This document shows positions 38,098 through 47,893 of a stretch of DNA of 64,000 nt, in pieces. Numbering within the stretch: position 1 is the stretch's first letter; each line of letters opens with the position of its first letter. The stretch comes from Ilumatobacter sp. GTDB taxonomy: Bacteria; Actinomycetota; Acidimicrobiia; Acidimicrobiales; Ilumatobacteraceae. The stretch is taken from positions 186,001 through 250,000 of the forward strand of contig JABJAB010000044.1 of NCBI GenBank assembly GCA_018666235.1, given 5' to 3'. Below the pieces are notes generated by a model. The model saw nothing but the letters and a program-made list of their open reading frames with translations, did not search any database and was not told the DNA's origin. The translations under genes were made by a program, and so were the position numbers.

Positions 38098-39213
38098 TCA
38101 GCTGTACACCATCACGCCGCGGATGTTCTTGCCCGAGCGCATGTCGTCGTAGCCGTCGTTCACACCGTCGAGCGTGTACTCCTTCGTGACGAGGCCATCG
38201 AGGTCGAGCTGGCCTTCACGGTAGAGACCGAGCAGCTTCGGAATGTCGGCTCGGGGGTTACCCGAACCGAAGATCGAACCGACGACCTGCTTCTCCATGA
38301 GTGTGAGGTCGAGCAGGCTGACGTTTGCCGACATCTCCATGGCAGGGTGGATGTTGGTGACGACGACGCGGCCACGCTTGGCAGTGAGTGCCAGCGCCGA
38401 GGCGAGCAACTCGCCCGAACCGACACCCATGGTCATGACGACCTTGTTGGCCATGGTGCCCCAGGACGCTGCACCGATCGGCTCGACGGCTTCTTCCATC
38501 GAGGCCGCCGTGTGGGTGGCGCCGAATTCCATTGCCTTCTCACGCTTGGACTCGACCGGGTCAATCGCCCAGATCTGCTTGGCGCCGGCGAGCTTGGCGC
38601 CCTGAATCGCGTTGGCGCCGATGCCACCGACTCCGACGACGGCGACCACGTCACCCGGCTGCACCTCGGCGGCATAGACCGACGAGCCCCAGCCAGTGAC
38701 CACGCCGCAACCGAGCAGGCAAGCACGGCTGAGCGGCACGTCCTTCTCGATCTTGATACAGCTCGCCTCGTTGACCACGGTGTCGTGGGCGAATGTGCCG
38801 AGCATGCACATCAGCTTCAGGTCCTCACCATTCGCGGCATGGTGACGCGAGGTCATGTCGGATGCCTGGAGACCGGCAGCCATGATCGCGCCCAGGTCAC
38901 AGAGGTTTTGGTGACCGGTCGAACAGCTCGGGCAGCGGCCGCAAGATGGGATGAAGCCGAACACGACGTGGTCGCCTTCTTCGAGCCAGCTGACTCCCGG
39001 GCCAACCTTGGTGACGACGCCGGCGCCCTCGTGGCCACCGATGATCGGCAGCTCGAACGGTAGATCGCCGGTGACGAGGTGTTCGTCAGAGTGACAGAGG
39101 CCAGAGGCGGCCAGCTTGACCATCACCTCACCTTCCTTCGGATCATCGAGTTCAATGTCCTCGACGGCCCACGGCTTGTTGACTTCCCAGAGAATGGCGG
39201 CTTTGGTCTGCAT
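38098..39213 (-). CDS. NDMA-dependent zinc alcohol dehydrogenase, second paralogue
   Basis: The 371-residue protein keeps the catalytic zinc motif (GLCHSDEHLVTGD, GGHEGAG) and structural zinc motif CGRCPSCSTGHQNLC, and the Rossmann GVGGIGANAIQGA. It parallels the ADH at 35.7-36.9 kb closely (GNPRADIPKLLGLYREGQLDLD and the C-terminal RSGKNIRGVMVYS) but differs in the loop after the structural zinc. It probably also needs mycofactocin. ATG 39213 follows a TACGAT box by 6 nt. Confidence 0.85.
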   Translation of the reverse strand: MQTKAAILWEVNKPWAVEDIELDDPKEGEVMVKLAASGLCHSDEHLVTGDLPFELPIIGGHEGAGVVTKVGPGVSWLEEGDHVVFGFIPSCGRCPSCSTGHQNLCDLGAIMAAGLQASDMTSRHHAANGEDLKLMCMLGTFAHDTVVNEASCIKIEKDVPLSRACLLGCGVVTGWGSSVYAAEVQPGDVVAVVGVGGIGANAIQGAKLAGAKQIWAIDPVESKREKAMEFGATHTAASMEEAVEPIGAASWGTMANKVVMTMGVGSGELLASALALTAKRGRVVVTNIHPAMEMSANVSLLDLTLMEKQVVGSIFGSGNPRADIPKLLGLYREGQLDLDGLVTKEYTLDGVNDGYDDMRSGKNIRGVMVYS

Positions 39214-39339
39214 GGCGCGATCGTAGGCCATCCTCCCCCGCCGTGTGCCACCGGGCACTGCACGTACAACCGCGGCCGTACGCACCGAGGATCCGTGCCC
39301 CAGACAACTCGGTGACAGTGAGCTGACACACTGACTTCA

Positions 39340-39918
39340 ATGGACGAATCCGATTGCTCCGACAACGCCGCAGGCTTCGGCGATCTCGACATGGAAGCGA
39401 TGCAGCGCGAAGCGATCGCCGGGCTCGTGCGCGAGCTCAGCGACGACGACCTCCATCACGTCGCTGACCTCATCCGGCAGCTCCAGACCGAACGGGCCAT
39501 CGCCGACGGCGACCATGACGCAATCATCAACGCAGCGTTCGAGATCGGCTTCGGACGCGACGGTCTCGGTGTGCTTCCCTGGGTCGAGGGCAACCTCATC
39601 ATCTGTCCAGGCGGCATGGTTTCCAAATCACGGGCGAGTCACCGATGTCGATTCGTCAGTGTCGACGACTGCTGGGTCTGGGACAGCGGAATGCTGCTGC
39701 GCGAAGACAAACGGTCGTCGCCCGGCACCGACGAGGGGTTTCGCGCCATTGCGCTGCTCCCATTGGTCAACGGTCTTGAACTCGATGTCGTTGCCGGCCG
39801 CGCCAGGCAGGGGCAGCACTCAGTCGAACACGTCGTGAGCTACGCGGTCCGTGGCGGCGAACTCGTCGAGGTCAGCCAACGCACGGTGAACGCAAACCAC
39901 GGCGGCCGCCAGATCTAA
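39340..39918 (+). CDS. Hypothetical protein
   Basis: I do not recognise this 192-residue protein. The N-terminal 60 residues are acidic and helical (DMEAMQREAIAGLVRELSDDDLHHVADLIRQL); the rest is mixed, with GVLPWVEGNLIICPGGMVSKS and a C-terminal strand-rich part. No transmembrane segment or signal peptide is seen. A CACACT box lies 7 nt before the ATG. It converges on the M16 lipoprotein gene with a 9-nt gap. Codon use looks like that of neighbours, so it is probably a real gene. Confidence 0.65.
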   Translation: MDESDCSDNAAGFGDLDMEAMQREAIAGLVRELSDDDLHHVADLIRQLQTERAIADGDHDAIINAAFEIGFGRDGLGVLPWVEGNLIICPGGMVSKSRASHRCRFVSVDDCWVWDSGMLLREDKRSSPGTDEGFRAIALLPLVNGLELDVVAGRARQGQHSVEHVVSYAVRGGELVEVSQRTVNANHGGRQI

Positions 39919-39927
39919 CAGCACTGC

Positions 39928-42927
39928 TCAGCGTGGCAGCACCCAAATCTCGATGTAGTCAGCTACGGGCAGCCAACGATCGATCGAGTCGTCCAGGTCG
40001 CCTTGGCTGATGCTGTTGATCAGCTCGGCTTGATTCTCAAAGTCGGCCAGACTCGGGTTGCCCGCAGGGTCGGTCAGCACATTGAGAATCTCGTCGTTGA
40101 GTTGCTCGTTGCTGAACAGTTCCAGCTCGTTGCCGACCGTGCTGATCGCGGCCGCGTACTCAACATCGGTGACGCCGTTGGCGCGCAGGTCGGCCACCTG
40201 CTCCAACACCGCGATCGACACGTCTTGGACGCGGTCGGGGCCAGTGGAGACGGACAGGAATGTCTCGGCCAACGGAGTGGCCCCGCCCGTCAGTTCGATT
40301 GCCGCGAAGGGTGAGTACGACTCGCCCAGTTCCTCGCGAATCACGTCGGTGAGGCGGGCGGTGATCACTTGCTGCAGCAGTCTGGCGACGACGTCGTCTC
40401 GGCGCTCGATAGTGCCGTCCCCGGTAAAGAGGAACGTGACGCTTGCCTGATCGCCTTCGCCGGCCTGTGTCGTGTCGACAATGGCTCCGGCGGGCGGCAG
40501 CGGTTCGGCGAAATCGACGGACTCGACGCGACCCGTCGCCGGCAGCGTGCCGAGGTAGACGCGTGTCAACTCGGCTGCTTCAGAGATGTCGAAGTCCCCG
40601 TTGAAGGAGAATGCCCAGTCCGACGCGTCGCCAAACCGGTCGCGAAACACCGCTTCGACCTGCGCCGGCTCGACCGATTCGAGATCGTCGACGCTGAGGA
40701 GCTGGTATCGCGGATCGGTGTAGCGCGTCTCGGTCAGCAACTTGAAGCGCGCGTAGTTCGGATTGATCGAGGGATCCTCGGCAAGCGGCAGTTCGTTGTC
40801 GATGTACTGCTCAAGGGCCACGGGATCGACGCGCGGTTCGGTCATCACCAGGTGGATCAACTGGAACAGTGTCTCCATGTCGGTCGTCGCAGCGGACCCG
40901 TTCAAGCCCTCGGTGAAGACATCGATTGTCGCGTCGAGGACCACTTCTTTGTCCGCCAGGAACGCATCGATTGCGACCGGGTCGAACGACCCGACCCCGC
41001 TGTTCTCGACGACGTTCTCGGCAACCGCTGCGGCCGCGACATCTGTGTCGTCAAGCACCGTCGACCCTCCGGGGCTCCGGCCTTCGAACATGACCACGCC
41101 GTCAGTGATCGGGGTGTTGTTGAACGCGACGCTGACACCGTTCGGGAAGGTGAGCAGCGCCGGTTCGAAGAAGCTGATGACCGTGCCATCGGCGAGCTGC
41201 GTCACACCGATCTCATCGACCGGCGCTGGTGGCGTGAGGAGAGAGTCGCCGATCGCAGCAGCATCGGGTCGCGGCTCGACCTGACGCGATGACGCGTTTT
41301 CAGCCTGGGTGACGAACACGTCAGCCGCGGGTACGTCGCCGATCTCATCGGCAGGCGCCGTGACGAAGATGTGTGGCCCCGCAGCCTCGTAGCGGGTCAC
41401 GAACATGTATGCGAGCGTCTCGGGAGTGGCGCGGTCGAGCACGGCGGTCACGTAGTCGAACCAGCGCTGAGCGGTCGGCAACGACTCTCCCTCGAGGACG
41501 TGGCGGACGTACTCATCGGCGTATGAGGCGTCCTGGCGCGAGTCGCGGCCATCGAAGTCGACTTGTGCGGCGCTGCGGCGAGCAGCGACGGAACGGTCGA
41601 CCTCGTCCTGGGTGAAGCCATAGCGCAGCACTCGCTCGTACTCGTCGAGCACCGCCTGTGTCGAAGCTTCGAGGTCCGCTCCGTCAGCGGAGACGAAGAT
41701 CTCGGGAGCATCGAGCAGGCGGACGAACCCACTGCCATCGACCGCGGCATCGTCGAACGGCGCCTCACCGCGCAGGGCATCATTCGCCAGGCGTGTGCCG
41801 ATGATCTCGAAGGCGAGTTCCTGGTAGATGTCGCGTTGTACGACCGCCTCGCGGGAGCCGGACAGGTCGCGCGCGAGCGGGAGTGTCACGAACGCAAAGC
41901 CCTCTGAGACGTCCGGATCGTCGAACACCACCGCCCGCGCGTCGGTCGCAGGTTCGACGACCAGGTCGACGCGCTCGGGCGAATCACCTCGCGCATCCGC
42001 TGGCTGAAATCGTTCGACAATCTGGCGTTCGATGTCAGCAACATCGATGTCACCGACGACCACGACGGCTGCATTGTCCGGTCGGTACCAATCGTCGTAA
42101 AAGGCCCGCAGCGGACCGTCCGTGGTCGAACTGATCTCGTCGTCAGTACCGATCGGCTTGCGGTCCTCATAGGGCGACCCATCGAGAAAGAACCGCTGGA
42201 TCTCGTCGAAGACTCGACCGTTGACGCTCTGCGCCGAGCCGCGCCATTCGTCGAGTACGACACCGCGCTCGGCCAGGACCTGGTCAGGATCGATCGTCGC
42301 TGCCGACAGCCATTGCTGCAGCACGTCGAGACCCGTGCTGACGGTCGACGGATCCGCCGTCGGCATCGTCAACTGGTACACGGTTTCGTCGTAGCTCGTG
42401 TATGCGTTGATGTCCGCACCAAAGCTGGCGCCGAAGCTACGCAGGACGGCGATGAGTTCGTTCTCCGGAAACTGCTCGGTGCCGTTGAACAGCATGTGTT
42501 CAAGGAAGTGAGCGCCGCCGCCCTGATCAGACTCTTGGAGTGCTGAGCCCGCGTCGATGCTCAGCCGCATTTCGACGCGGGCACCAGGATTGTCGTTCCG
42601 GCGGATCAGGTACCGCAGTCCGTTGTCGAGCGTGCCCAGCGTGATCGCCGGGTCGATGTCAGCGAGCGCAGGGAGCCCATCGGGGTCAGGTGCCACGATC
42701 GGCGTGGATGAGCCGTCGTTGACCGTTGGTGTGCCACCTGGGGTTGTGGTGCTGTCCGGAGGTTCGGTGGTCTCCGGTTCATCGATCGACGGCGTCGAGT
42801 TGCTCGACTCTTGGGTGACGCCCGACGATGAGGTGCACGCCGCGACGAGCAGACACGTCGCCACTCCGAAGGCGGTCGATCGTGCAACGGAACGACGACA
42901 GGATGGACCAGAGCGAGCGCCGAACAT
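39928..42927 (-). CDS. Two-domain M16 family metallopeptidase lipoprotein
   Basis: The 999-residue protein starts with a lipoprotein signal (CLLVAACTSS, Cys31), then a Thr/Pro-rich linker to about residue 85. The first M16 domain has the inverted zinc motif HFLEH (His140, Glu143, His144). A second M16-like domain follows without an HXXEH, as expected for the non-catalytic half. It degrades or processes peptides outside the membrane. ATG 42927 is chosen because the lipobox fits and a TAGCCT box lies 7 nt upstream. It is divergent from an ABC transporter operon. Confidence 0.85.
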   Translation of the reverse strand: MFGARSGPSCRRSVARSTAFGVATCLLVAACTSSSGVTQESSNSTPSIDEPETTEPPDSTTTPGGTPTVNDGSSTPIVAPDPDGLPALADIDPAITLGTLDNGLRYLIRRNDNPGARVEMRLSIDAGSALQESDQGGGAHFLEHMLFNGTEQFPENELIAVLRSFGASFGADINAYTSYDETVYQLTMPTADPSTVSTGLDVLQQWLSAATIDPDQVLAERGVVLDEWRGSAQSVNGRVFDEIQRFFLDGSPYEDRKPIGTDDEISSTTDGPLRAFYDDWYRPDNAAVVVVGDIDVADIERQIVERFQPADARGDSPERVDLVVEPATDARAVVFDDPDVSEGFAFVTLPLARDLSGSREAVVQRDIYQELAFEIIGTRLANDALRGEAPFDDAAVDGSGFVRLLDAPEIFVSADGADLEASTQAVLDEYERVLRYGFTQDEVDRSVAARRSAAQVDFDGRDSRQDASYADEYVRHVLEGESLPTAQRWFDYVTAVLDRATPETLAYMFVTRYEAAGPHIFVTAPADEIGDVPAADVFVTQAENASSRQVEPRPDAAAIGDSLLTPPAPVDEIGVTQLADGTVISFFEPALLTFPNGVSVAFNNTPITDGVVMFEGRSPGGSTVLDDTDVAAAAVAENVVENSGVGSFDPVAIDAFLADKEVVLDATIDVFTEGLNGSAATTDMETLFQLIHLVMTEPRVDPVALEQYIDNELPLAEDPSINPNYARFKLLTETRYTDPRYQLLSVDDLESVEPAQVEAVFRDRFGDASDWAFSFNGDFDISEAAELTRVYLGTLPATGRVESVDFAEPLPPAGAIVDTTQAGEGDQASVTFLFTGDGTIERRDDVVARLLQQVITARLTDVIREELGESYSPFAAIELTGGATPLAETFLSVSTGPDRVQDVSIAVLEQVADLRANGVTDVEYAAAISTVGNELELFSNEQLNDEILNVLTDPAGNPSLADFENQAELINSISQGDLDDSIDRWLPVADYIEIWVLPR

Positions 42928-43025
42928 GATGCGGAGGCTAGATCCCGCCTCTCTGTCTTCGGTCAAACGACACCAGCGCCACGCACGACGAGCGGGAGAC
43001 TGAAACCCGCGGCAGACTACGTCTC

Positions 43026-43886
43026 GTGGATTTGCCGCCCCCTGAACCGGCGCCGACGAACAACTTGCTGGCACCCGCCACCTCGGCTCGCGCTGATCTC
43101 CCCGCGCCAACATCGACCGCACCCAGCGTGCTCTCATCTCCACTTCGGGTCACCGGATTGACCAAGTCGTTCGGCACCAAGCTGGCGATCAACAACCTCT
43201 CGTTCGCCGTGCCGCAGGGCGCCTGCTACGGATTGGTCGGCCCGAACGGCAGCGGGAAGTCGACCACCATGCGCACCGTTGTCGGCTTGGTTCGACCCGA
43301 CGCCGGTTCCATCGAGGTGTGCGGGATCGATGTCGCGCACGACGTAATGGCGACTCGACGCGCCATGGGGGTCATGCTCGATCCGCTCCAGCTGTTCGAC
43401 CGGCTGACCGCGTGGGAGTTCGTCGACACCATCGGCGCGCTGCGCGGTCTTGACACTGCCACTGTTCGCGATCGAGCGACCGAGCTGTTCGACGTGCTCG
43501 ATCTCAGCGAAGATGCACGTCGACCGATTGCCGGCTACAGCCACGGCATGCGGAAGAAGACAGCGTTGGCGGTGGCCATGCTTCCCCGCCCACAACTGGT
43601 GATGCTCGACGAGCCGTTCGAGGGTGTCGATCCGGTGTCGACTCGCGCCATGCGGCGCATGCTCGACCGCTTCCGATCCGGCGGCGGAACCGTGGTGCTC
43701 TCCACGCACGTGATGGACATCGTCGAGCGAGTGTGCGACCACGTCGGCGTCATCAACCGCGGCCAGCTCGTGGCATCTGGCCCGATCGACGAACTCCGCG
43801 ATGGCCGGCGGCTCGAGGACGCATTCATCGACGTCGTGGGCGCCACAGACATCGACGACAGCGCCCTTGACTGGCTCGACCGTTGA
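43026..43886 (+). CDS. ABC transporter ATP-binding protein
   Basis: The 286-residue protein has Walker A GPNGSGKST, a signature-like GYSHGMRKK, Walker B LVMLDEPFEGVD and STHVMDIVERVCDHVGV, a complete ABC-2-type ATPase. The first 45 residues are Pro/Ala-rich and may be disordered or part of an overlong start. It powers the permease encoded next, whose start overlaps its stop (TTGA). The pair probably exports a peptide, lipid or drug. Confidence 0.85.
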   Translation: MDLPPPEPAPTNNLLAPATSARADLPAPTSTAPSVLSSPLRVTGLTKSFGTKLAINNLSFAVPQGACYGLVGPNGSGKSTTMRTVVGLVRPDAGSIEVCGIDVAHDVMATRRAMGVMLDPLQLFDRLTAWEFVDTIGALRGLDTATVRDRATELFDVLDLSEDARRPIAGYSHGMRKKTALAVAMLPRPQLVMLDEPFEGVDPVSTRAMRRMLDRFRSGGGTVVLSTHVMDIVERVCDHVGVINRGQLVASGPIDELRDGRRLEDAFIDVVGATDIDDSALDWLDR

Positions 43887-45499
43887 AGATCGGGTCCGCG
43901 CAACTCGGGCGGCTCTTTGCCCGTCTGCGCTGGCGCATGCTGCGCGGCTCACTGCGCACACCCGGGGCCCAACGGTGGACCGTGCTGATCGGGTTGCTGG
44001 CCTCGGTGTTCCTGGGCGTGACGGGTGCTGTGGGACTCGCCGTCGCGGGTCAGCTCGCTGAAGACGGCACCGCACTGTTCGTGATCGCTGCAACCGGGAT
44101 CACCCTCGCGGTCGTTGCGCTCGGCGTGGTCGCGGGCATCAGCCAACCGATCGATCCGCGTGTGCTTGCGACCGAACCATTGTCCGACAGACAGCTTGCA
44201 ACCGGCCTCCTCGTCGGTTCAGCCTCCGGCCCACCCGGCCTCTCGGGTGGCCTCGTCGCGTTCGGAATGTTTGTTGGCGGCGTCCGCGGCATCTCCTCGG
44301 TGCCCGTTGTCGCCCTCGCTTCCATCGCCTTCGCAGCCACCTTGTTGCTGGCCTCGAGATCGACGATCAACGCCCTTGGCCTGTTCGCGACGCGTTTCCC
44401 GCGCGCAGGTCAGATCGTGGTGGGCATCATGAGCCTCGTCATCTACGGCGGATTTCAGTTCGTACCTCGCCTGGCCACCGGTTTGGACGGCAACGAACAA
44501 CAACGCATCGCGTCGGTGCTGCAGTACACGCCGCCTGGTCAGCTCGGCCGGGCCATCGAGAACGCCGATCAACACCCACTCGCGGCAGTCGGGCACCTTG
44601 TGCTTGGGGCGCTCTGGCTTCCTGCGCTCGGCGCACTGTTCGTGTGGACGACGCGGGCACTGATCGTCGCGGTGCAGCGTCCCGATGCCACAGGTGCTGA
44701 CCGATCATCGAAAGGGGCGGCTCGACGTCAACCGATTCGATCTCTGGCCCGCTGGGCCTGCGGGCGCGGAGCGATGGGCGCGTTGGCATGGCGCAGCGTG
44801 CTCACCCGGTTACGCACGCCCCGCACAGCGCTCGAAACCTTCACCGGGGCTGGCGTCGGTTTGGCCATCGTCCTCGTGCCGGCACTCCTGCGCGACGAGG
44901 TCGGCGCGGGCGCCGTGCTCGTCGGTGGTGCCGTGCAGCTGGCCGTGTTGTTCATCGCCGGCAACTCCTTTGGCTCCGACGGCCCCGCTCTGAGCAACGA
45001 ACTGCTGTGCGGTGTCGACCCGGTGCTGTTCGTGCGCGCCAAGGCACGTTCGGTCCTCGTTGTCACTTCCCCCTTGGTCGTTGTCGGCCCACTGCTCGCC
45101 GCCTCGGTGAGCGGCGAGTGGCGATATCTGCCGGCGGGCTTCCTCGTCGGCGCCGGCGGACTGCTCGCAGGAACGGGCGGCGCGATGGTGCAGTCGACAA
45201 TCGTCCCGATCGCCATCCCGGAGGGCGACAACCCGCTGGCCGGCGGCGACTCCGGCAAAGGGTGTCTTGCCGGCCTGATCCTTGCTGCGGTCGTCATGTC
45301 GCTCGCCGTCGTGACGCTGCCCGTTGCGCTCGGCTTGTTCTGGGCTGTCAGCTTCGGTTCGCTCTTCTGGGTGACCGCCTTTGCCGGCGCCACCGTCGCT
45401 GCCGGTGCGGGCGTTCTCGAACTCGGCATTCGGTACGCCACACGCCACTGGCGTCGCAGCGAGCCCGAGATCTACGCCGCGGTGATCCCGACCAGTTAG
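43883..45499 (+). CDS. ABC transporter permease
   Basis: The 538-residue membrane protein has many hydrophobic helices and no known enzyme motif; the N-terminus (LGRLFARLRWRMLRGSL) suggests a cytoplasmic start followed by the first helix. It overlaps the ATPase gene by TTGA and starts at TTG. Length fits an ABC-2-type exporter permease of actinobacterial type. The stop overlaps the convergent MOSC gene by 3 bp. Confidence 0.75.
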   Translation: MKIGSAQLGRLFARLRWRMLRGSLRTPGAQRWTVLIGLLASVFLGVTGAVGLAVAGQLAEDGTALFVIAATGITLAVVALGVVAGISQPIDPRVLATEPLSDRQLATGLLVGSASGPPGLSGGLVAFGMFVGGVRGISSVPVVALASIAFAATLLLASRSTINALGLFATRFPRAGQIVVGIMSLVIYGGFQFVPRLATGLDGNEQQRIASVLQYTPPGQLGRAIENADQHPLAAVGHLVLGALWLPALGALFVWTTRALIVAVQRPDATGADRSSKGAARRQPIRSLARWACGRGAMGALAWRSVLTRLRTPRTALETFTGAGVGLAIVLVPALLRDEVGAGAVLVGGAVQLAVLFIAGNSFGSDGPALSNELLCGVDPVLFVRAKARSVLVVTSPLVVVGPLLAASVSGEWRYLPAGFLVGAGGLLAGTGGAMVQSTIVPIAIPEGDNPLAGGDSGKGCLAGLILAAVVMSLAVVTLPVALGLFWAVSFGSLFWVTAFAGATVAAGAGVLELGIRYATRHWRRSEPEIYAAVIPTS

Positions 45500-46224
45500 T
45501 GGTCTACCGAGAGGTGCTCGACGCTGTCGCCGACGCGCACCTCGCCTGGACGAGCGACGATCGCGCCGATCGAAAGAAAGGTGTCACGCTCAGCGTTGAT
45601 CTGCTTGAGTAGCTCGATGTCGCGATCGAGACCGGGCTGCGGACGGGTGACCATGACACAGCGATCGATCTGCTTGCACACCGCCAACTCGGCGCCGTCG
45701 TCGCCACCGAGACGAATGTGGTCCCCGACGAAGTCGTCTTCGCCGGATCCATCCACGACGATGTTGGTCCGAAAGCGGCGGATGTCCCAGTCGCCGAGCG
45801 ATCCGGTCGAGACCAGAGACAGTCGGCTCCACTTTGAGTCGTGCCATGCGCCTTCCGGACCGGTCCACGACACCCAGTTCGCGTCGTTCTCGAAGTCGAT
45901 CGGCGCCTCATAGGTGCCTCCTTCGTCACCCGCCTTGCGGAGTTGAACTTCCTGACCGAGCCAACGCGAGAGCGCGGCGCTGGCAGAGCGCTCGTCGACA
46001 TCACCGGTCTCAGGCAGCGTGAGCATCAGCTCGCCGTCTTCGATGCGCGCCGACGCAAAGAGCAGTTGAGGCGAGCGGCGAGCCGTGAGGACCGTTCCCG
46101 TGGCAACGTCGAAGACACCCCAACCTCGATCACCAACGATGCCCAGCTCGTCGATGGACGCTGATTCGAGCTGCTCGCCTCCAATCGACTTCACCGGATA
46201 ACGCCAGAGCTGAGTGACCTGCAT
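45496..46224 (-). CDS. MOSC domain protein
   Basis: The 242-residue protein has the MOSC N-terminal beta-barrel (MQVTQLWRYPVKSIGGEQL) and the C-terminal MOSC domain with RFRTNIVVDGSGEDDF and a conserved Cys in AVCKQIDRCVMVTRP. Family members carry molybdenum cofactor or act in sulfurylation and reduction of hydroxylated substrates. ATG 46224 is preferred over the longer frame because a TACCTT box lies 7 nt upstream. It is divergent from mftA. Confidence 0.8.
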   Translation of the reverse strand: MQVTQLWRYPVKSIGGEQLESASIDELGIVGDRGWGVFDVATGTVLTARRSPQLLFASARIEDGELMLTLPETGDVDERSASAALSRWLGQEVQLRKAGDEGGTYEAPIDFENDANWVSWTGPEGAWHDSKWSRLSLVSTGSLGDWDIRRFRTNIVVDGSGEDDFVGDHIRLGGDDGAELAVCKQIDRCVMVTRPQPGLDRDIELLKQINAERDTFLSIGAIVARPGEVRVGDSVEHLSVDH

Positions 46225-46306
46225 CCACTCCAAGGTAGGCGAACGTCCGGTCCCATTCTGTCGGTGGAGAATGCGACTGCGTCTGGCCGCATCAGACCGG
46301 GTTGGG

Positions 46307-46312
46307 TAAACT
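46307..46312 (+). promoter_or_regulatory. -10-like box of mftA
   Basis: TAAACT lies 6 nt before the mftA ATG and no Shine-Dalgarno is present, so the transcript is probably leaderless. The divergent MOSC promoter box is at 46232-46237, 75 bp away. Confidence 0.5.
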
Positions 46313-46318
46313 CCTTCG

Positions 46319-46456
46319 ATGAGCGAACCCACCGACACGATCAGCCAGGCCGACGTCGACGAGGCTGGCGCCGCGCCGACCAATTCCGCCGTTGAGCTGA
46401 ACGAAGAGCTGCTCGTCGAGGAGATCTCCATCGACGGCATGTGCGGCGTCTACTGA
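46319..46456 (+). CDS. mftA: Mycofactocin precursor peptide MftA
   Basis: This 45-residue peptide ends IDGMCGVY, the conserved C-terminus of mycofactocin precursors, from whose final Val-Tyr dipeptide the redox cofactor is made. The N-terminal 30 residues are acidic and form the leader recognised by MftB. It is directly followed by mftB and mftC in the same direction. The gene was missed by ordinary length cut-offs. The C-terminal motif plus the neighbours make the call secure. Confidence 0.95.
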   Translation: MSEPTDTISQADVDEAGAAPTNSAVELNEELLVEEISIDGMCGVY

Positions 46457-46484
46457 GCCCACGAAGCATCTCAGTCAGAATTTC

Positions 46485-46736
46485 ATGCTCGACGCCACGC
46501 TGACCCTGCATCCACAGGTCGCGCTGCGCCCCGAACCTTTCGGCGCGCTGGCGTACCACTACGGAAACCGCAAGCTGATCTTCCTGAAGCACCCCGACGT
46601 GGTCCGCGTCGTCGAGTCCCTCGATGGCACCGCAACGGTTGCCGAGACCCTTGCCGCCTGCCACATCGACGAGGCCCGTTGGCCGTCGTTCGAACAGGCA
46701 CTCACCAACCTGCAGACATCGGAGATGCTCCAATGA
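46485..46736 (+). CDS. mftB: Mycofactocin biosynthesis chaperone MftB
   Basis: The 83-residue protein has the PqqD-like winged-helix pattern of MftB, with RPEPFGALAYHYGNRKLIFLKHPDVVRVVESLDG. It binds the MftA leader and presents the peptide to the radical SAM enzyme MftC. The gap to mftA is 28 nt and its stop overlaps the mftC start (ATGA). Confidence 0.95.
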   Translation: MLDATLTLHPQVALRPEPFGALAYHYGNRKLIFLKHPDVVRVVESLDGTATVAETLAACHIDEARWPSFEQALTNLQTSEMLQ

Positions 46737-47860
46737 GCAAGACCCAACTCGTTGAACAGCTCAAGGGCGGCCTTGATGCCCCCATTTGCCTGACCTGGGA
46801 ACTCACGTACGCGTGCAACCTCGAATGCGTGCACTGCCTGTCGTCGTCAGGGCAACGCGACCCGCGGGAGCTCACGACCGACGAGGCCAAGGCGGTACTC
46901 GACGAGCTGCACGACCTCCAGGTCTTCTACATCAATATCGGCGGCGGCGAGCCGATGATCCGGCGCGACTTCTTCGAGCTGCTGGAGTATTCGATCGGCC
47001 GCGGCATCGGTGTGAAGTTCTCCACGAACGGTGCGTTCATCGACGCAACCAAAGCCAAGCGCCTCACCGAGATGGACTATCTCGACATCCAGATCAGTCT
47101 CGATGGCACCGACGCAGTCACGAACGATGCGGTCCGCGGCGAGGGCTCGTACGACACAGCGATCGCAGCGATGCAGCACTTGCAAGACGCCGGGTTCGGC
47201 GAATTCAAGATTTCCGTCGTCGTCACACGCCACAACGTCGATCAGCTGGACGAGTTCAAGGCGCTGGCCGACGAGTACGGCGCACAGCTCCGCATCACCC
47301 GCCTGCGTCCGTCAGGCCGCGGTGCCGACAGCTGGCATGACCTGCATCCGACACAGGCACAGCAGCGACAGATCTACGACTGGCTCATCCTGAACGGCGA
47401 GAACGTACTCACCGGCGATTCGTTCTTCCACCTGAACGCGCTCGGCGAAGAGCCCCTGCCCGGCCTCAACATGTGTGGCGCAGGCCGCGTGGTGTGTCTC
47501 ATCGACCCGATCGGCGACGTGTACGCATGCCCCTTCGTCATCCACGACGAGTTCAAGGCCGGGTCAGTGCGCGACGAGGGCGGATTCAGCCACGTGTGGA
47601 AGCAGAGTGACCTGTTCACAGAGCTGCGCGAGCCGCAATCTGCTGGTGCTTGTGCCTCATGCGGCAGCTACGACGCCTGCCAGGGCGGTTGCATGGCCGC
47701 CAAGTTCTTCACTGGCATCCCGCTCGATGGCCCTGACCCTGAGTGCGTGAGCGGCCACGGTGAAGCTGCGCTGCTCGCGGCGTCGTCAATTCAAGCTCCG
47801 AAACCGATGATGGATCACTCCAAGCCATCACGCGTCGCGGTCACGATCGGCCGCCGCTAA
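46733..47860 (+). CDS. mftC: Mycofactocin radical SAM maturase MftC
   Basis: The 375-residue enzyme binds a [4Fe-4S] cluster through Cys28, Cys32 and Cys35 (CNLECVHC) and has GGGEPMIRRDFF and SLDGTD of the radical SAM fold. A Cys-rich SPASM region follows (MCGAGRVVCLIDPIGDVYACPF and CASCGSYDACQGGC). It decarboxylates the MftA C-terminal Tyr and forms the Val-Tyr cross-link. It ends 2 bp before a strong hairpin. mftD, mftE and mftF are not adjacent. Confidence 0.95.
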   Translation: MSKTQLVEQLKGGLDAPICLTWELTYACNLECVHCLSSSGQRDPRELTTDEAKAVLDELHDLQVFYINIGGGEPMIRRDFFELLEYSIGRGIGVKFSTNGAFIDATKAKRLTEMDYLDIQISLDGTDAVTNDAVRGEGSYDTAIAAMQHLQDAGFGEFKISVVVTRHNVDQLDEFKALADEYGAQLRITRLRPSGRGADSWHDLHPTQAQQRQIYDWLILNGENVLTGDSFFHLNALGEEPLPGLNMCGAGRVVCLIDPIGDVYACPFVIHDEFKAGSVRDEGGFSHVWKQSDLFTELREPQSAGACASCGSYDACQGGCMAAKFFTGIPLDGPDPECVSGHGEAALLAASSIQAPKPMMDHSKPSRVAVTIGRR

Positions 47861-47861
47861 C

Positions 47862-47890
47862 GACGACTTGGTGCCAGGCACCAAGTCGTC
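47862..47890. terminator. 13-bp-stem hairpin between mftC and a convergent PPOX gene
   Basis: The arms GACGACTTGGTGC (47862-47874) and GCACCAAGTCGTC (47878-47890) pair perfectly around a CAG loop. It lies between two converging stop codons, so it likely ends both transcripts even though no T-tract follows. Confidence 0.8.
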
Positions 47891-47893
47891 TCG

